Assembly: GCA_963575745.1 (NCBI GenBank)
Contig: CAUYUJ010015027.1
Span: 419,796 to 483,795, forward strand
Length of the DNA: 64,000 bases
Direction: 5' to 3'
Source: Prorocentrum cordatum
Taxonomy: Eukaryota; Sar; Dinophyceae; Prorocentrales; Prorocentraceae
In this document: positions 49,444-60,677 of the stretch, one piece after another
Position numbering within the stretch: the first letter of the stretch is position 1
Layout of the letters: each line of letters starts with the position of its first letter
Program-made: the position numbers and the translations under genes
Notes under the pieces: model-generated
What the model saw: the letters and a program-made list of their open reading frames with translations, nothing else
The model's database searches: none
Told to the model about the DNA's origin: nothing

Positions 49444-50736
49444 GTTGTACACCTCCATTGCGGCGTTGACGGGGCGGCCCCCGCCGAGGCAGAGCACAGC
49501 CTATGCAGCGCCATCTTGGCGCGCCAGATGCAACCAGAAGAGGTCGTGATCCTTTCGTCAGCGGAGGTCATCGGACGCGGGCGAGGACAGATCGGGCGGG
49601 GCGCCCAGCGCGGGCGGGGCGCTCACATTGATCAACTTGCCGCCCAAGTGGAGAATCTCACGCCGGTGGGCAAGCAGTTGGCACAGTCATCGGGGACTCA
49701 TGCACCAGCTGTTACATCGCCGAAGCCAGCCAACAAGCAGTAGCAGCAGAGAGACCAGCCCAGGATCTGGAAGCAAATCCGAACCTTTCTCAGACAGGTT
49801 GACAAAACTGGTGCGAATCCGACACATCAGCAGGCCGTCAAGAAGCTACGTGAGCTGATCGGCGGTCAACATGCTATGATGACGGGGCCTGGCCAGGGGC
49901 AGAGCACGCCTGGGAACCCCTCGGCTACAAAGAAGCAGGCGACTCAGGTACCAAAGCTGGCGCAGCCAGAGTGGCCAGACAGTCCGCTATGGGCAGCAAG
50001 TTCGATCAGTGACCGCGCGTGCGCCGAGCCCGCAGTCTCGGCGTGCACTAGCGCGCGGGAGCTGAATGATGCGACGATGCGGTTGCAGGCGGCGTCAGCG
50101 GGTACGGATGCGAGTTCCATTGTATCTTGTGCGGCAGACTTGGGCGGCGAGGCAGTCAGTGCTGAGATTTTGACGCACGCGGGCGCGGGGGCTGCTCCCA
50201 CGGCCGCACAGATGATCATAATAGGGCCCAAAGCTCCAGGGCCGCGAAGATTGCCTCCAGGAGTGAAGGATGACAAGCATATGACAGCATCACCGTGTCC
50301 AACCTCGGCGCGCAGACTCACTGCAGCCGAGGGCGTCTGCGCGGGCGGCTTCTACGGCAGGGCATCCCAGAACCCAGTGAGTCCTGCGTCTGCGTCGCTG
50401 GTGTTCAACCCAACCCTGTGCCAAGCTATCCTGCGCGCCAAGGGCGCGATCAAATGCGAGTCAGAGGTCACGATGCTGTTCGTGGTCAAAACGTATGAGC
50501 TTGATCGAGTCTTGAAGATGGAACTGCCTTGCGGAATATCCCTTGATCTTCAGAAGACGGCGGTCATCCCTCGATGGTTCAGACAGCGAGGCGCGGAGGC
50601 AGACGCCTACGTGACGAGACGTCGCTCTGTAGCTACACCTGTTGCTGGCCGTCTGGTCAACCGCCTCTCCCACGACGCCCCGCTCGGTACTTTGTCGGAG
50701 AAGGTCGCGCCGGCGCAAGACGCACAGCCGAGATGA
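49444..50736 (+). pseudogene. LINE-B N-terminal ORF with an in-frame TAG
   Basis: One frame is open from the insertion to 49743 (QPEEVVILSSAEVIGRGRGQ, HIDQLAAQVENLTPVGKQLA). It is interrupted by TAG at 49741-49743 and then stays open to 50736: DQPRIWKQIRTFLRQVDKTG, NPTHQQAVKKLRELIGGQHA, CTSARELNDATMRLQAASAG, AQMIIIGPKAPGPRRLPPGV. Composition and heptads resemble LINE ORF1. The TAG could be a real nonsense change or mark two ORFs. Confidence 0.5.
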
Positions 50737-51803
50737 AATGCACGGCGAGCCCCAGCGGACTGGAGTGATCCAATTCAGCTGCAGCGCTGGGCGACGGACA
50801 GAGGTGTCTAGAATATCACCAAACATTGTCAGGGCAAGCAGACGGCGCTGGTTCTTCAGGGCAGACCGTCTTGCCTCAAGAGGAGCACCCGACACTACGC
50901 ACAGCTTCTCATCGGGAATCATCTTATCATTGGCGAGGGCCACGGTGCGTGCGCATCCAAGACCAGAAGGAGCCAAGCCCCGCTGTGCGCGGGGAGTGGC
51001 TGCGCTGAAGCACATCCCGCAGGATGCCGCGATCTCCCCGGATGACGACATCAGCGACCCTCCAGCCCCAGGTGGCGCTCCCCAAGAGTGGGCGAACGTC
51101 GTCCACCACCACCTGGGAAGGAGGGCCTCCTTGTTAAAGTACCATGCGTGCGAGACCAAGCTCCTCCTCGGCGCAACCACATGGACGAAGTGGACGGGTT
51201 GGGCAGGCGATTGCTTTTTTTTCTTGTGTGCAGGTTACCAGATACATCCATGGAGGACGGATGCCAAGCCCTTCGCAGATGACGATCTGAAAGTTGGTGG
51301 AGGAGTTCAAGCCGCAGCACGACAGACGGTTGCGAGCGATATCAATCAGCACTTGCAGAAGGGTGGAGCCACGAAGAAGGACGCTGGACGCCTGGGAACC
51401 ACGGGCAAGAGCGTCGACACGCCATGGGGTCCGCCCCACATCGACGAGCATGAAGGTGGACATCTGCATTTGGAAGTTTTCTGAAGGCAGGTGGACATGA
51501 CCCACGGGCTCCAATGTGAAGCACCAGAAGGCCATCTGGGCCACTTTCGAAGATAAGCACTGCTGACTCCTGCAGTGGAAGGCATCTACCACGGCAGAGC
51601 AACGCGAGAAGACGGAGAAGGAGTGGAGGGAAGCGGCCTTCCCATACCCAGATGTATTCCTTGGAGGTGGGCGGTCGCCTGGACCGGCCGCGTCGTCGAG
51701 TGGATCCACACAGCGAAGGCGAGAAGCAGATGCCCATAGTCTTTTCGGTTCATGCAGGTCGGACCCTCTGACTGCATCGAGCTTCTCAAGACGGGCGAAG
51801 TCT
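50737..51803 (+). other. LINE-B segment without recognised protein
   Basis: Frames are open (for example 50642-51484: TTWTKWTGWAGDCFFFLCAG; 51294-51500) but none shows a diagnostic motif. It lies between the N-terminal ORF and the basic/zinc region, where LINE-A has its 42.5-43.5 kb ORF. Confidence 0.3.
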
Positions 51804-52697
51804 ATGGTTGACGCAGTTGGCAGTGCACCTACACCCTCGCGCCGACCAGCTACAAAAGCACCAGATAAGACCGACGCGGATTTCGAGACTTTCTTCCGCG
51901 GCCTGGACCACGACGATACCCTGAGTGCACGACCCCAGACAAGCACGAGAAGGCAGCGCGTTTGCGTTGCCCGAAGTGCGGGCGGGGGCCAACGAAGCCG
52001 GCGGCGCGCGCGAGGGCTCAAGAAGTTCGAGCACATTCGCGTTTCTGCACGGGGGGGGACCTCCTGGCAAGGCGCCTGCTGCACAGCGACTCTGTACCAT
52101 GCAATCCGCGACGTTTGTCAGCGCGGAGGCGAAGCGAGCAAAGGCATGGAGGTTGCACATGGCATGGCATCATAATCGACCCCCGGAGGCGCAGGCGCCC
52201 ACGTGCATTCCCCTGATGCACAGCGCCCACGCCATTGTCGGGAAGAAGCAGCAGTCCACCGGGTACGCTTGCCAGAGGCGCGGGAAGTCACGCACCCTGG
52301 TGGATGTGAGGAAGAGGATCTGCACAGCACGAGAGAACCTGGCCGGCATGATGGGCGAGCAAAGTTCCAGCGCATGCATGCATCGGCCAAGCAGAAGGCA
52401 AAAGCGCGGAGAGAGAAGCCAGTACATCGCCGACAAGCAGAGAGAGATGATCAACAAGCCAGGTACGCGCGCGAGGTATGCCAAGTAAAAACGGGAACGC
52501 TACCAGGTCAACAAGGCACTGCTGGCTCAGAGGGAGAGGGAGAGGCATCGGTTGAGAAGGCGGCCTGCGGCGGCCTCCTCTTGATTAGCCTGCCCCTCGC
52601 ATGTGCCAGTGCGAGCACGGCCACGTCAAGGCGCTGTGGGGCCTATGCAACCTGGCGGTTGGTGGAGGCGCTCAGATTGTTCAAACGCGCACTCTGA
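51804..52697 (+). pseudogene. LINE-B basic, zinc-finger-like region
   Basis: Fragments in different frames include KAPDKTDADFETFFRGLDHD (about 51.86 kb), RCPKCGRGPTKPAARARAQE (about 51.97 kb, a CxxC half-cluster), and a long basic helix KQREMINK with RQKRGERSQYIADK near 52.4 kb. This corresponds to the LINE-A zinc-knuckle ORF, but the second metal-binding half is not visible. Confidence 0.4.
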
Positions 52698-52856
52698 TTT
52701 CGCGCCCGCTGGAGGGCAACAGAACGTCGGCGCGGCCACCTTTCCCTCTCGCCATGTTTCTTGGGGTGGAGCTACTCCCCCTCGCAAACCTCGCGTGCTT
52801 GAGGGGGCGGCGGGCATTGCTGGATAAGGAAATTCTGGATCAGGACGCGCAGTCCA

Positions 52857-53515
52857 GTGGAGAACTTCGCATCGCCACGGATTCGGAAGTACGAGGTCAG
52901 AACGACCTCCTGGCGGGCTGAGGAGATGACAGCGAAGACGGGCCCATCGTGGCAAGCCGCCGAATCTGATCCATCAGCGTCACCAGTTTGCCCAGGGCCA
53001 GATTCAAACATGTCGTGGATCTCGCAGGTCCTGGTGATGATGCTATCACGTTGTAGCAGATCCGCCAGCAGCCCGAGCGACCCAAGTGGACCGTTGACTA
53101 CGCCAGGCAACGAGGATGGGGATGTTCATGTTCTATCTCACCTCCTCCTTCCAACGCGCGCGCCGCCGGACATGGTGACGCGGCGATACTTTGGCGCCGG
53201 AAGCTTGGGAAGGTCTCTGTCATCAGAGCTCGCGACCTGGGACATCGGCTGATTGGACAACTTACGCAGCAGTGCACCTACGCATCGGTCTACGGCCCCG
53301 TGACGCATGATATCAATTGGACCTCTCGATCTCGATCGAATGACATCCGACGGTTGTGGTGGGCGATCTCAGTTGGAGAGAGGCATGCCGACATATCTTT
53401 GGACCTGGACGGACAGAGGCGACTGGCCTTGTCAAGACACCCACGCAAGCTACGATCCCAACGCGATGGTTCCTATTTTGGTTAATTGGGGTTGTCGCCA
53501 CCACGCTGCGAGGGG
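52857..53515 (+). pseudogene. LINE-B endonuclease (EEP) fragment
   Basis: Coding-like pieces read RTTSWRAEEMTAKTGPSWQA, ARDLGHRLIGQLTQQCTYAS, VYGPV and VVVGDLSWREACRHIFGP. CTYASVYGPV corresponds to the central strand of the endonuclease and VVGDLSW to the GDFNW box, with Asn replaced by Ser here. The homologous LINE-A site is LLIGDLNW. Loss of the Asn would impair catalysis. Confidence 0.5.
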
Positions 53516-53618
53516 ATGACGCTCGCCCCTGGCACGCCACATCACGGTCTGGTTCGGCACCGACAAAATATACCGACACACAAGGAAGCGCGTCAGCGCC
53601 TTCACCATACTGCACCGT

Positions 53619-54560
53619 ATGTATTGGAGAAGATGCCCGGCGACCAGGGGGAGGAGAAAATGGCGGACCTGTTCAGCAGTCAGATACACCCACTCAATTT
53701 CCCTGAGCTGCACGACCTCGCGACGCGAAATCTCCGGAAACACTGGCACGAGAGGGCTGGGCAGGCAATGCAGCTTTTGGCCGGGGCCGACGACGCCATC
53801 ATCGACAGACAGCCCGAAAACAAGAAAGGTGCTGCCCCCTCGATGAGACCTGTGGCGACCATATGCGCTTGGAGGGAAGGTCAGCCTATTGCCCTACGCA
53901 GACGACTTCGTCTTCATCGACGGTCCTTGGCTCACATCGGACCAGATGGAGATGGGCGCCCCGATGATAAGCTACCCCCTCATCACCACAGACAGTTGGC
54001 ACCAGCTGCCTGGGATGAGGTGCTTCAAGACAAAGCAGCGGGCATCCCAACTTACTTCGACGCGCTCGAGGTGATACCAGCGGGCATCACCCATGATAGC
54101 CAGAAGGTGCCGAAGCAAAAGTCAAAGGAGTGGCGCTCTCGTTTTGCCGCATGGGCGCACGACTTGCATAGGCTCGCCACTCCTCTTTTTAGACGTGCAT
54201 CACCGACGGTTTCGGTAGAGGCCGAGGGTATGCGCGCGACGTGGGAGCCGCAGTGGTGCCCGCAAGTTCACCCAGCTGGTGATCATCTACGTGCAAGGAC
54301 AAAACGGCTTCAACATGTTGTATTCCCTAAGCACGAAGCCGATGGACTGGTGCCCATCCTTGGGGGCCTTCGAGACGGCCATCAGCGGTTCCCACGGCGG
54401 CCCTGGCTTCGACGGCTGGAGCGCCAAGGAGCCCAAGATGATCAGACGCACCTTCCCCATCCTCACCAGAGAACTCTGCGATCTGTGGGTGATGACAAGC
54501 AAGTGGTGCATACAACAGCGTGGGCAGCTTGATCTGGACATTCTGGACATGGTTTTGCCC
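53619..54560 (+). pseudogene. LINE-B linker and start of RT
   Basis: KMADLFSSQIHPLNFPELHD, NLRKHWHERAGQAMQLLAGA and WDEVLQDKAAGIPTYFDALE are in one frame. The next frame gives KPMDWCPSLGAFETAISGSH, GPGFDGWSAKEPKMIRRTFP and ILTRELCDLWVMTSKWCIQQ, the segment that precedes the RT finger in dinoflagellate LINEs (GxDGWxxKExxxxRRxxP). Confidence 0.6.
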
Positions 54561-55584
54561 CTGGAGGGTGGTTGGAATCCCGAAGGGCGAATGCGATGTA
54601 CGACCTATCAGTGTTGGAGGGATCTTGTTACATTGCTGGTTGACGGCCCTAGCCTCAGGACCCCCAGACGGTCCTGACCATCAGTGCGCAGGCCAACGTG
54701 GCGCGTCATGTGCCCATGCGATCTCGGCCTGGCTCGAGCAAGCAAGCCAGACGGACGCGGGGGCGGAGCTCGACCTTACCAGCGCATATGACAATATCGA
54801 CCAGCAGATCGGCGAAGCAGCGTGGCAGACAGCTGGCGCTCCAGACTCAGTTATCTCCACTTCAGTGGCGGCTTGGAAAGGCCCCAGACATTGCAGTGTG
54901 TCGGGCGCAGTTGCGCGTCTCATCAGACCGCAGCGCGGACCGCCCCAAGGTGACAGCGCTGCGCCTGCAGCGATGGCCCTCAGCCTCACACCCTGGGGGC
55001 CAGTCAGCGGCCAGGCTTACGTGGGCGACCGCTTGCTGACGGCGGCGAACGGTGATTTGCTGCAGGGCGATCTTCAACGCACAGCTCTCTTTGACCGAGA
55101 GGTCGGGTTCGTTGAGAACCACAGCGAACGACAGAAATGGACGACGGACGACGACCCCCCCCAGCTGATTGAGCGTGACTCGACCGACAGATCCAGACTA
55201 CCCTATCGGCACCCGAGGTGGATGGAAAAGGCTTACATGGCAATACATACGCTTAGCTCTTTTCCAGGAGCATCGGAAGCTCGTGAACGGCTCGCAGTAT
55301 TGTACACCCGCCCATTGTGGATATGGTGCTCACCGCTGCTTACAGCTTGCCCTGCCGACATGGCAAAGAAGGCGCGACTGGCCATTCAGCGCACAGGCGC
55401 CAGGTGGCGGTGCCACGGACGCTGGCGGCGCACGAGAGTTCATTACCATCCTATATTCTCCTCCGCCCTTCAGGCCGTCAAGACAGTCGTGCACGTCCGG
55501 TTGGCGTGGTCACAGTTCGGAGACATGGCCATGGCGAACCGCATCAGCAGCATCGAGCTAAAGCGCATACCTTTGTTCAGCTGA
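54520..55584 (+). pseudogene. LINE-B reverse transcriptase and post-RT domain
   Basis: A 354-residue open frame. CPWRVVGIPKGECDVRPISV, AELDLTSAYDNIDQQIG (first catalytic Asp present), LIRPQRGPPQGDSAAPAAMA and SGQAYVGDRLLTAANG. The YxDD box reads YVGD, so the first Asp of the pair is Gly, whereas LINE-A has FMDD. Then FDREVGFVENHSERQKWT, YTRPLWIWCSP, RWRCHGRWRRTRVHYHPIFS and a stop. The single-frame length is notable, but the active-site change makes it catalytically dead. Confidence 0.8.
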
Positions 55585-55603
55585 TCTAGATTGTCTTCTC
55601 GAA

Positions 55604-55993
55604 TTGCGGGAGGATGACGATCGCAGAGTGCTTCGACTGGCCCGAGGGTTGACAGATGCGCGAGGCCGTTCCTGGGCAGATCGACCAGGAGAAGAGCGCC
55701 ATGCCAAGCGTGTACAACAAATGCTCAGAGCGGTGCGCAGAGCACGTTGCACGCAGCAGGCGCGCACAACGCGAAGGGATTCAGAGTCGATCGAGGAGGT
55801 CGATGTCGAGACGATCTCGGGCAGACCATACAAGCTCCATCTAGAGAGTCTCTCCGCGTTGGATAGGAAGCTCTTGGGCAGACTCCTGGGCGGCGCAGTT
55901 TCCATGGAGACAGGGCGGCAAGCAGGGAGACCCTGCGCACGTGGCGGGGCACCGCTGCCGAGCTTCAGACACTTTTGTTTCATATTATTATGA
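55604..55993 (+). CDS. LINE-B C-terminal small ORF
   Basis: About 129 residues: VLRLARGLTDARGRSWADRP, ESIEEVDVETISGRPYKLHL, SLSALDRKLLGRLLGG. It has a helical, charged composition but no known motif. It lies 20 bp after the RT stop in another frame, and may be a frameshifted continuation of the ORF2 protein. Confidence 0.35.
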   Translation: MREDDDRRVLRLARGLTDARGRSWADRPGEERHAKRVQQMLRAVRRARCTQQARTTRRDSESIEEVDVETISGRPYKLHLESLSALDRKLLGRLLGGAVSMETGRQAGRPCARGGAPLPSFRHFCFILL

Positions 55994-56257
55994 ATATCAT
56001 GCTCTACGTGCCAACGTCGCAAGGAGGTGGTGTGCTCCTGCGATGTGTTAGACGTCTGTTCCGAGAGTTACGGCGCAGTCTGGTTGGATCAAGCTGGAGA
56101 CGACGCCGAGCTTTTCTAAGCGATCTGAGACGATGACCGCGGCGTGCGAGCTGGGGGTCAGTATTCTGCAGATGGAACCTGCGCCAAGCACCTTTCGAAT
56201 ATGGTTTGCTTACGCGAGGAAAGTCCTCCTTGCGGCGACCCAGCTCACCATCATCAT

Positions 56258-56278
56258 CAGTAGCCAATATTGTCAACG
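56258..56278. repeat. Right target-site duplication of LINE-B
   Basis: Contains GTAGCCAATATTGTCAACG, the second copy of 49421-49441, in the same codon phase. Reading directly from one to the other restores a continuous S6. Confidence 0.88.
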
Positions 56279-56724
56279 GCGCATTCGTCGACGGTGCCAT
56301 CGAGCGTTCCAAGCGCGGCCGCGCAATTATGCTGCAGAAGCACCAGGAGGACGCCGAGGCGAAGGAAAAGCACGTCATCAACTTTCTGGCAATGATGGAC
56401 ACAGACGGGGATGCTTTGATTTTGATTTCTGGATTCATGGTAACCTTAGAGAGCGAAGAAATTCGCGATTACATTACAGCATTGGACGCTGATGCCGGTG
56501 ATGCGAAGCTCTTCTTCAATATGTTGGACAACGGTGGCAGCGGTGCGGTTGACATCATGGAGCCCACGAGCGGATGCGAAGATTCAGAGGCGAGGCCGAA
56601 AGCGTCGACACGCATATGCTTGTTCAAATTGGTGCGTTGCCTCGTGGGCACGATGCATGGGGAGGTGGAGGACGAGGATGTATTGGGTCCAGGTACGCCG
56701 AACGAGCACGAGTGTAGCCATTGA
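56258..56724 (+). pseudogene. Channel C-terminal part: end of S6 and EF-hands
   Basis: In frame with the left half: VANIVNGAFVDGAIERSKRG (S6 end), LQKHQEDAEAKEKHVINFLA, then MMDTDGDALI (first EF-hand loop, degenerate after position 5), EIRDYITALDADAGDAKLFF and NMLDNGGSGAVDIME (second EF-hand-like loop, DxxxSG). The frame then breaks: another frame gives RRFRGEAESVDTHMLVQIG, the usual continuation in dinoflagellate channels of this type (by recall). The EF-hands suggest Ca2+-sensitive gating in the ancestral protein. Confidence 0.75.
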
Positions 56725-56759
56725 GAAGCTAGTGGTACGCGAGGCGAGTTATCCTCATT

Positions 56760-57530
56760 TTCCCGCTTAGACTCTTTTTGCCCAACCGCCAGCGCACGTA
56801 TACCCATCCTCCTCTTACCGATTCACTTGTCCTCGCTTCCCTCCCATCTACCACCGGCCCCCGCAAGGTCTCTCCACTCTTGCCCGATTCCCGCGACATT
56901 CTCGCTACATGTCCGAAATAAGTGTAGCGCAATGGAGCCGCACGCCGCTTCTCATTGCGCCTTTCCGCCCCTCCCGCCCCCTGTCAACCCGCCTCCTTCC
57001 ACTTGAGGCGTTGCGTGCGATATTCAGGCACACGGCGACTGTCGAGCAAGTTTGCCTGTCCTTTTGCTTGTGCATTGGCCTTGTTGGTGCTTACATGTAA
57101 ATCACCCAAAGGGTGGTCCTATATGGAATGTTCCAACGTCGCTCCTCCATTGGGGTTAACTTCTCTTGATGAACTTCCTTGTCATGCCGCGTTGCTTGAA
57201 AAGCAGTGCGGCTGCACGTTGCTGGTCAGAACCTCGTTCGCCGCACCGGAGGGAGTGTTGTTGTTCTCGTTGTTGCCCACTGTATCGCAGTTGGCGAGGA
57301 TTGCGTGCATTTGTGCAGAAGTGTTCGCATGCTGAAATCGGTGCCTTTCGGCGCGCACCTCCCGCGTCTTGCACACCGCCAAGCGGACGCTGCTGGCTGC
57401 TAAGTCTCAGGCCAATGCAAAAAGAAAACAATAACCGCGCGAAGGACCCAACCACATGCAATTGTGAGCACCGTCGTTGCACGCACAGGATTCGGAGCCG
57501 TGTAAGGGGCGCCCCAAAATTTATCCGGTG
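56760..57530. other. Intergenic stretch, no gene recognised
   Basis: Mixed composition. Frames such as 56955-57335 and 57166-57711 show no motif. I see nothing else to annotate. Confidence 0.4.
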
Positions 57531-57539
57531 GGCGCATGC

Positions 57540-60480
57540 GAAAGCAGCCAGTGGGGCCGTCAGTGGAATTCACTATGGGGCCACGACACGCGTGAGAGGT
57601 GTGCCGAAATTGGTCCGCGTGACGCAGGCGGGCGGTGGCACGGAGGCCTTAGGTGGAGTTCCCTATGGGACCACGAAACGTGTAAGGGTGTGCCGGCATG
57701 GGTGTGCGTGACGCATGCGGGCGGTGCATGGGGGAGGGGAGGAGGGGGAAGAGGAGGACTGAGTGATGCGGGGCGCTGTCTCCTCAAAATGAGGGCCAAA
57801 CACCTGAGGATGGTTGGGCGCATGCGAACGCAGCCATTGTGGCCGTCGGTGGAGCTCCCTATGGTGCCACGAAGCGTGTGATGGGTGTGCCGGAATCATT
57901 GTGCGTGACGCATGCGGGCGGTGGCATTTGGGCCTTCGGTGGAGCTCCCTATGGGGCCACGAAGCGTGTGAGGGGTGTGCCGAAATGGGTGTGCGTGACG
58001 CATGCGGGCGGTGGCATTGGGGCTTTCGGTGGAACTCCTTGTGGGGCCACGAAACGTGTGAGGGTTGTGCCGACATGGGTGTACGTAACGCATGCGGGCT
58101 GTGGCACTGGGGCCTTCGGTGGAGCTCCCTATAGGTCCACGAAACGCGTGAGGGGTGTGCCGAAATGGGTTTGTATGTGTATGCGACGCATGCGGGCGGT
58201 GGCACTGCAGCCTTAGGTGGAGCTCCCTATGGGGCCACGAAGCGTGTGAGGGGTGTGCCGACATGGGCGTGCGTGACGCATGTTGGCGGTGGCATTGGGG
58301 CCTTCGGTGGAGCTCCGTATAGGTCCACGAAACGCGTGAGGGGTGTGCCGAAATGGGTGTGCGTGACGCATGCGGGCGGTGGCACTGGGGCTTTCGGTGG
58401 AGCTCCTTGTGGGGCCACGAAACGTGTGAGGGGTGTGGTGTGCCGACGTGGGTGTACGTAACGCATGCGGGCTGTGGCACTGGGGCCTTCGGTGGAGCTC
58501 CCTATAGGTCCACGAAACGCGTGAGGGGTGTGCCGAAATGGGTTGTTTGTGTATGCGACGCATGCGGGCGGTGGCACTGCAGCCTTAGGTGGAGCTCCCT
58601 ATGGGGCCACGAAGCGTGTGAGGGGTGTGCCGACATGGGCGTGCGTGACGCATGTTGGCGGTGGCATTGGGGCCTTCAGTGGAGCTCCGTATAAGTCCAC
58701 GAAACGCGTGAGGGGTGTGCCGAAATGGGTGTGCGTGACGCATGCGGGCGGTGGCACTGGGGCTTTCGGTGGAACTCCTTGTGGGGCCACGAAACGTGTG
58801 AGGGGTGTGCCGACATGGGTGTACGTAACGCATGCGGGCTGTGGCACTGGGGCCTTCGGTGGAGCTCCCTATAGGTCCACGAAACGCGTGAGGGGTGTGC
58901 CGAAATGGGTTTGTATGTGTATGCGACGCATGCGGGCGGTGGCACTGCAGCCTTAGGTGGAGCTCCCTATGGGGCCACGGAGCGTGTGAGGGGTGTGCCG
59001 ACATGGGCGTGCGTGACGCATGTTGGCGGTGGCATTGGGGCCTTCGGTGGAGCTCCGTATAGGTCCACGAAACGCGTGAGGGGTGTGCCGAAATGGGTGT
59101 GCGTGACGCATGCGGGCGGTGGCACTGGGGCTTTCGGTGGAGCTCCTTGTGGGGGCACGAAACGTGTGAGGGGTGTGGTGTGCCGAAGTGGGTGTGCGCG
59201 ACGCATGCGGGCGGTGGCACTGGGGCCTTCGGTGGAGCTCCCTGTAGGGCCACGAAACGTGTGAGGGGCGTGCCGAAATATGTGTGCGTGTTGCATACGG
59301 GCGGTGGCACTGGGGCCTTCGGTGGAGCTCAACATTGGGCCGCGAAACGTGTGAGGGGTGTGCCGAATGCGGTGTGCGTGACGCATGCGGGCGGTGGCAC
59401 TGGGGCTTTCGGAAGAGCTCCTTGTGTGACCACGAAGCGTGTGAGGGGTGTGCCGAAATCGGTGCGCGTGACGCATGCGGGCGGTGGCACTGGGGCTTTC
59501 GGTGAAGCTCCTTGTGGGACCCCGAAACGTGTGAGGCGTGTGCCGAAATGGGTGTGCGTGACGCTTGCGGGCGGTGGCACTGGGGCCTTCGGTGGAGCTC
59601 CACATGGGGCCACGAAACGTGTGATGGGTGTGCCAGAATCGGTGTGCGTGACGCATGCGGGCGGTGGCACTGGGGCCTTCGGTGGAGCTCCCTGTGGGGC
59701 CACGAAACGTGCGAGGGGTGTGCCGAAGTGGGTGTGCGTGACACATGCGGGCGGTGGCACTGGGGCCTTCGGTGGAGTTCCTTATGGGGCCACGAAGCGT
59801 GTGAGGGGTGTGACGAAAAGTGTGTGGGTGATGCATGCGGGCGGTGGCGTTGGGGTCGTCGGTGGAGCTCTTGTGGGGCCAGGGGGCGTGTGAGGGGTGT
59901 CCCAAATGAGTGTGCGTGACGCATGTTGGCGGTGGCACTGGGGCCTTCGGTGGAGCTCCTTGTGGGGCCACGAAACGTGTGAGGGGTGTGCCGAAGCGGG
60001 TGTGCGTCACGAATGCGGGCGGTGGCATTGGGGCCTTCGGTGGATCTCCACATTGGGCCACGAAACGTGTGAGAGGTGTGTCGAAATGGGTGTGCGTGAC
60101 GCATGCGGGCGGTGGTACTGGGGCCTTCGGTGGAGCTCCGTGTGGGACCACGGAACGTGTGATGGGTGTGCCGGAATCGGTGTGCGTGACGCATGCGGGC
60201 GGTGGCACTGGGGCCTTCGGTGGATCTCCTTGTGGGGCCACGAAACGTGTGAGGGGTGTGCCGAATGCGGTGTGCGTGACGCATGCGGGCGGTGGCACTG
60301 GGGCTTTCGGAAGAGCTCCTTGTGTGACCACGAAGCGTGTGAGGGGTGTGCCGAAATCGGTGCGCGTGACGCATGCGGGCGTTGGCACGGAGGCCTTAGG
60401 TGGAGCTCCCTATGGGACCACGAAACGTGCAAGGGTGTGCCGAAAGGGGTGTATGTGTGTGACGCATGCGGGCGGTGCAT
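57540..60480. repeat. 90-bp minisatellite with higher-order structure
   Basis: About 31 units containing GTGACGCATGCGGGCGGTGG, GCCTTCGGTGGAGCTCC and GCCACGAAACGTGTGAGGGG. Units are mostly 90 bp, so all six frames stay open over long distances (plus-strand reading GVPKWVCVTHAGGGTGAFGG with AP-GATKRVR). Variant units recur as a block about every 370 bp between 58.1 and 59.2 kb, and as a pair 898 bp apart (59361 and 60259). I regard it as noncoding. Confidence 0.9.
57700..57815. repeat. Array-boundary block, left copy
   Basis: GCGGGCGGTGCATGG, GGAGGGGAGGAGGGGGAAGA, GCGGGGCGCTGTCTC and CAAACACCTGAGGAT form a block that also closes the array at 60465-60570. Confidence 0.85.
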
Positions 60481-60570
60481 GGAGGAGGGGAGGAGGGGGA
60501 AGAGGAGGAGTGAGTGACGCGGGGCGCTGTCTCTTCAAAACGAGGACCCAACACCTGAGGACTGTTGGGA
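60465..60570. repeat. Array-boundary block, right copy
   Basis: Diverged copy of 57700-57815 in the same orientation. The two delimit a ~2.75-kb unit, so the array was probably duplicated with its edge. Confidence 0.85.
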
Positions 60571-60677
60571 AAAGGAACTCGCGCAGTGACAATGTAAAGT
60601 GGAACGACGGCGTCGGCACAGTACGGTGTTTGAGCGACGCGTGTCTGTCGCTTTTCGAGGGGTCGGCGGCGATGTAG

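Larger units (their letters stand above)
49442..56257 (+). mobile_element. LINE-B, 6.8-kb non-LTR element inserted in the channel gene
   Basis: Bounded exactly by the 21-bp duplication. Contents in order: an N-terminal ORF (49444-50736) with the NPTH block, basic/zinc region (51.8-52.7 kb), endonuclease (about 52.86-53.5 kb), linker (53.6-54.5 kb), reverse transcriptase (54.28-55.1 kb), post-RT domain (to 55584) and a 3' region ending CACCATCATCAT. It is sister to LINE-A by motif order and sequence. No DinoSL is visible at its 5' end. The length fits a near-full element rather than a 5'-truncated one. Confidence 0.85.

Noticed and set aside
58953-60388. Two minus-strand frames of 473 residues over the 90-bp satellite
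   Set aside because: The 90-bp period is a multiple of three, so any stop-free unit stays open. All frames behave alike and no fold is recognisable.
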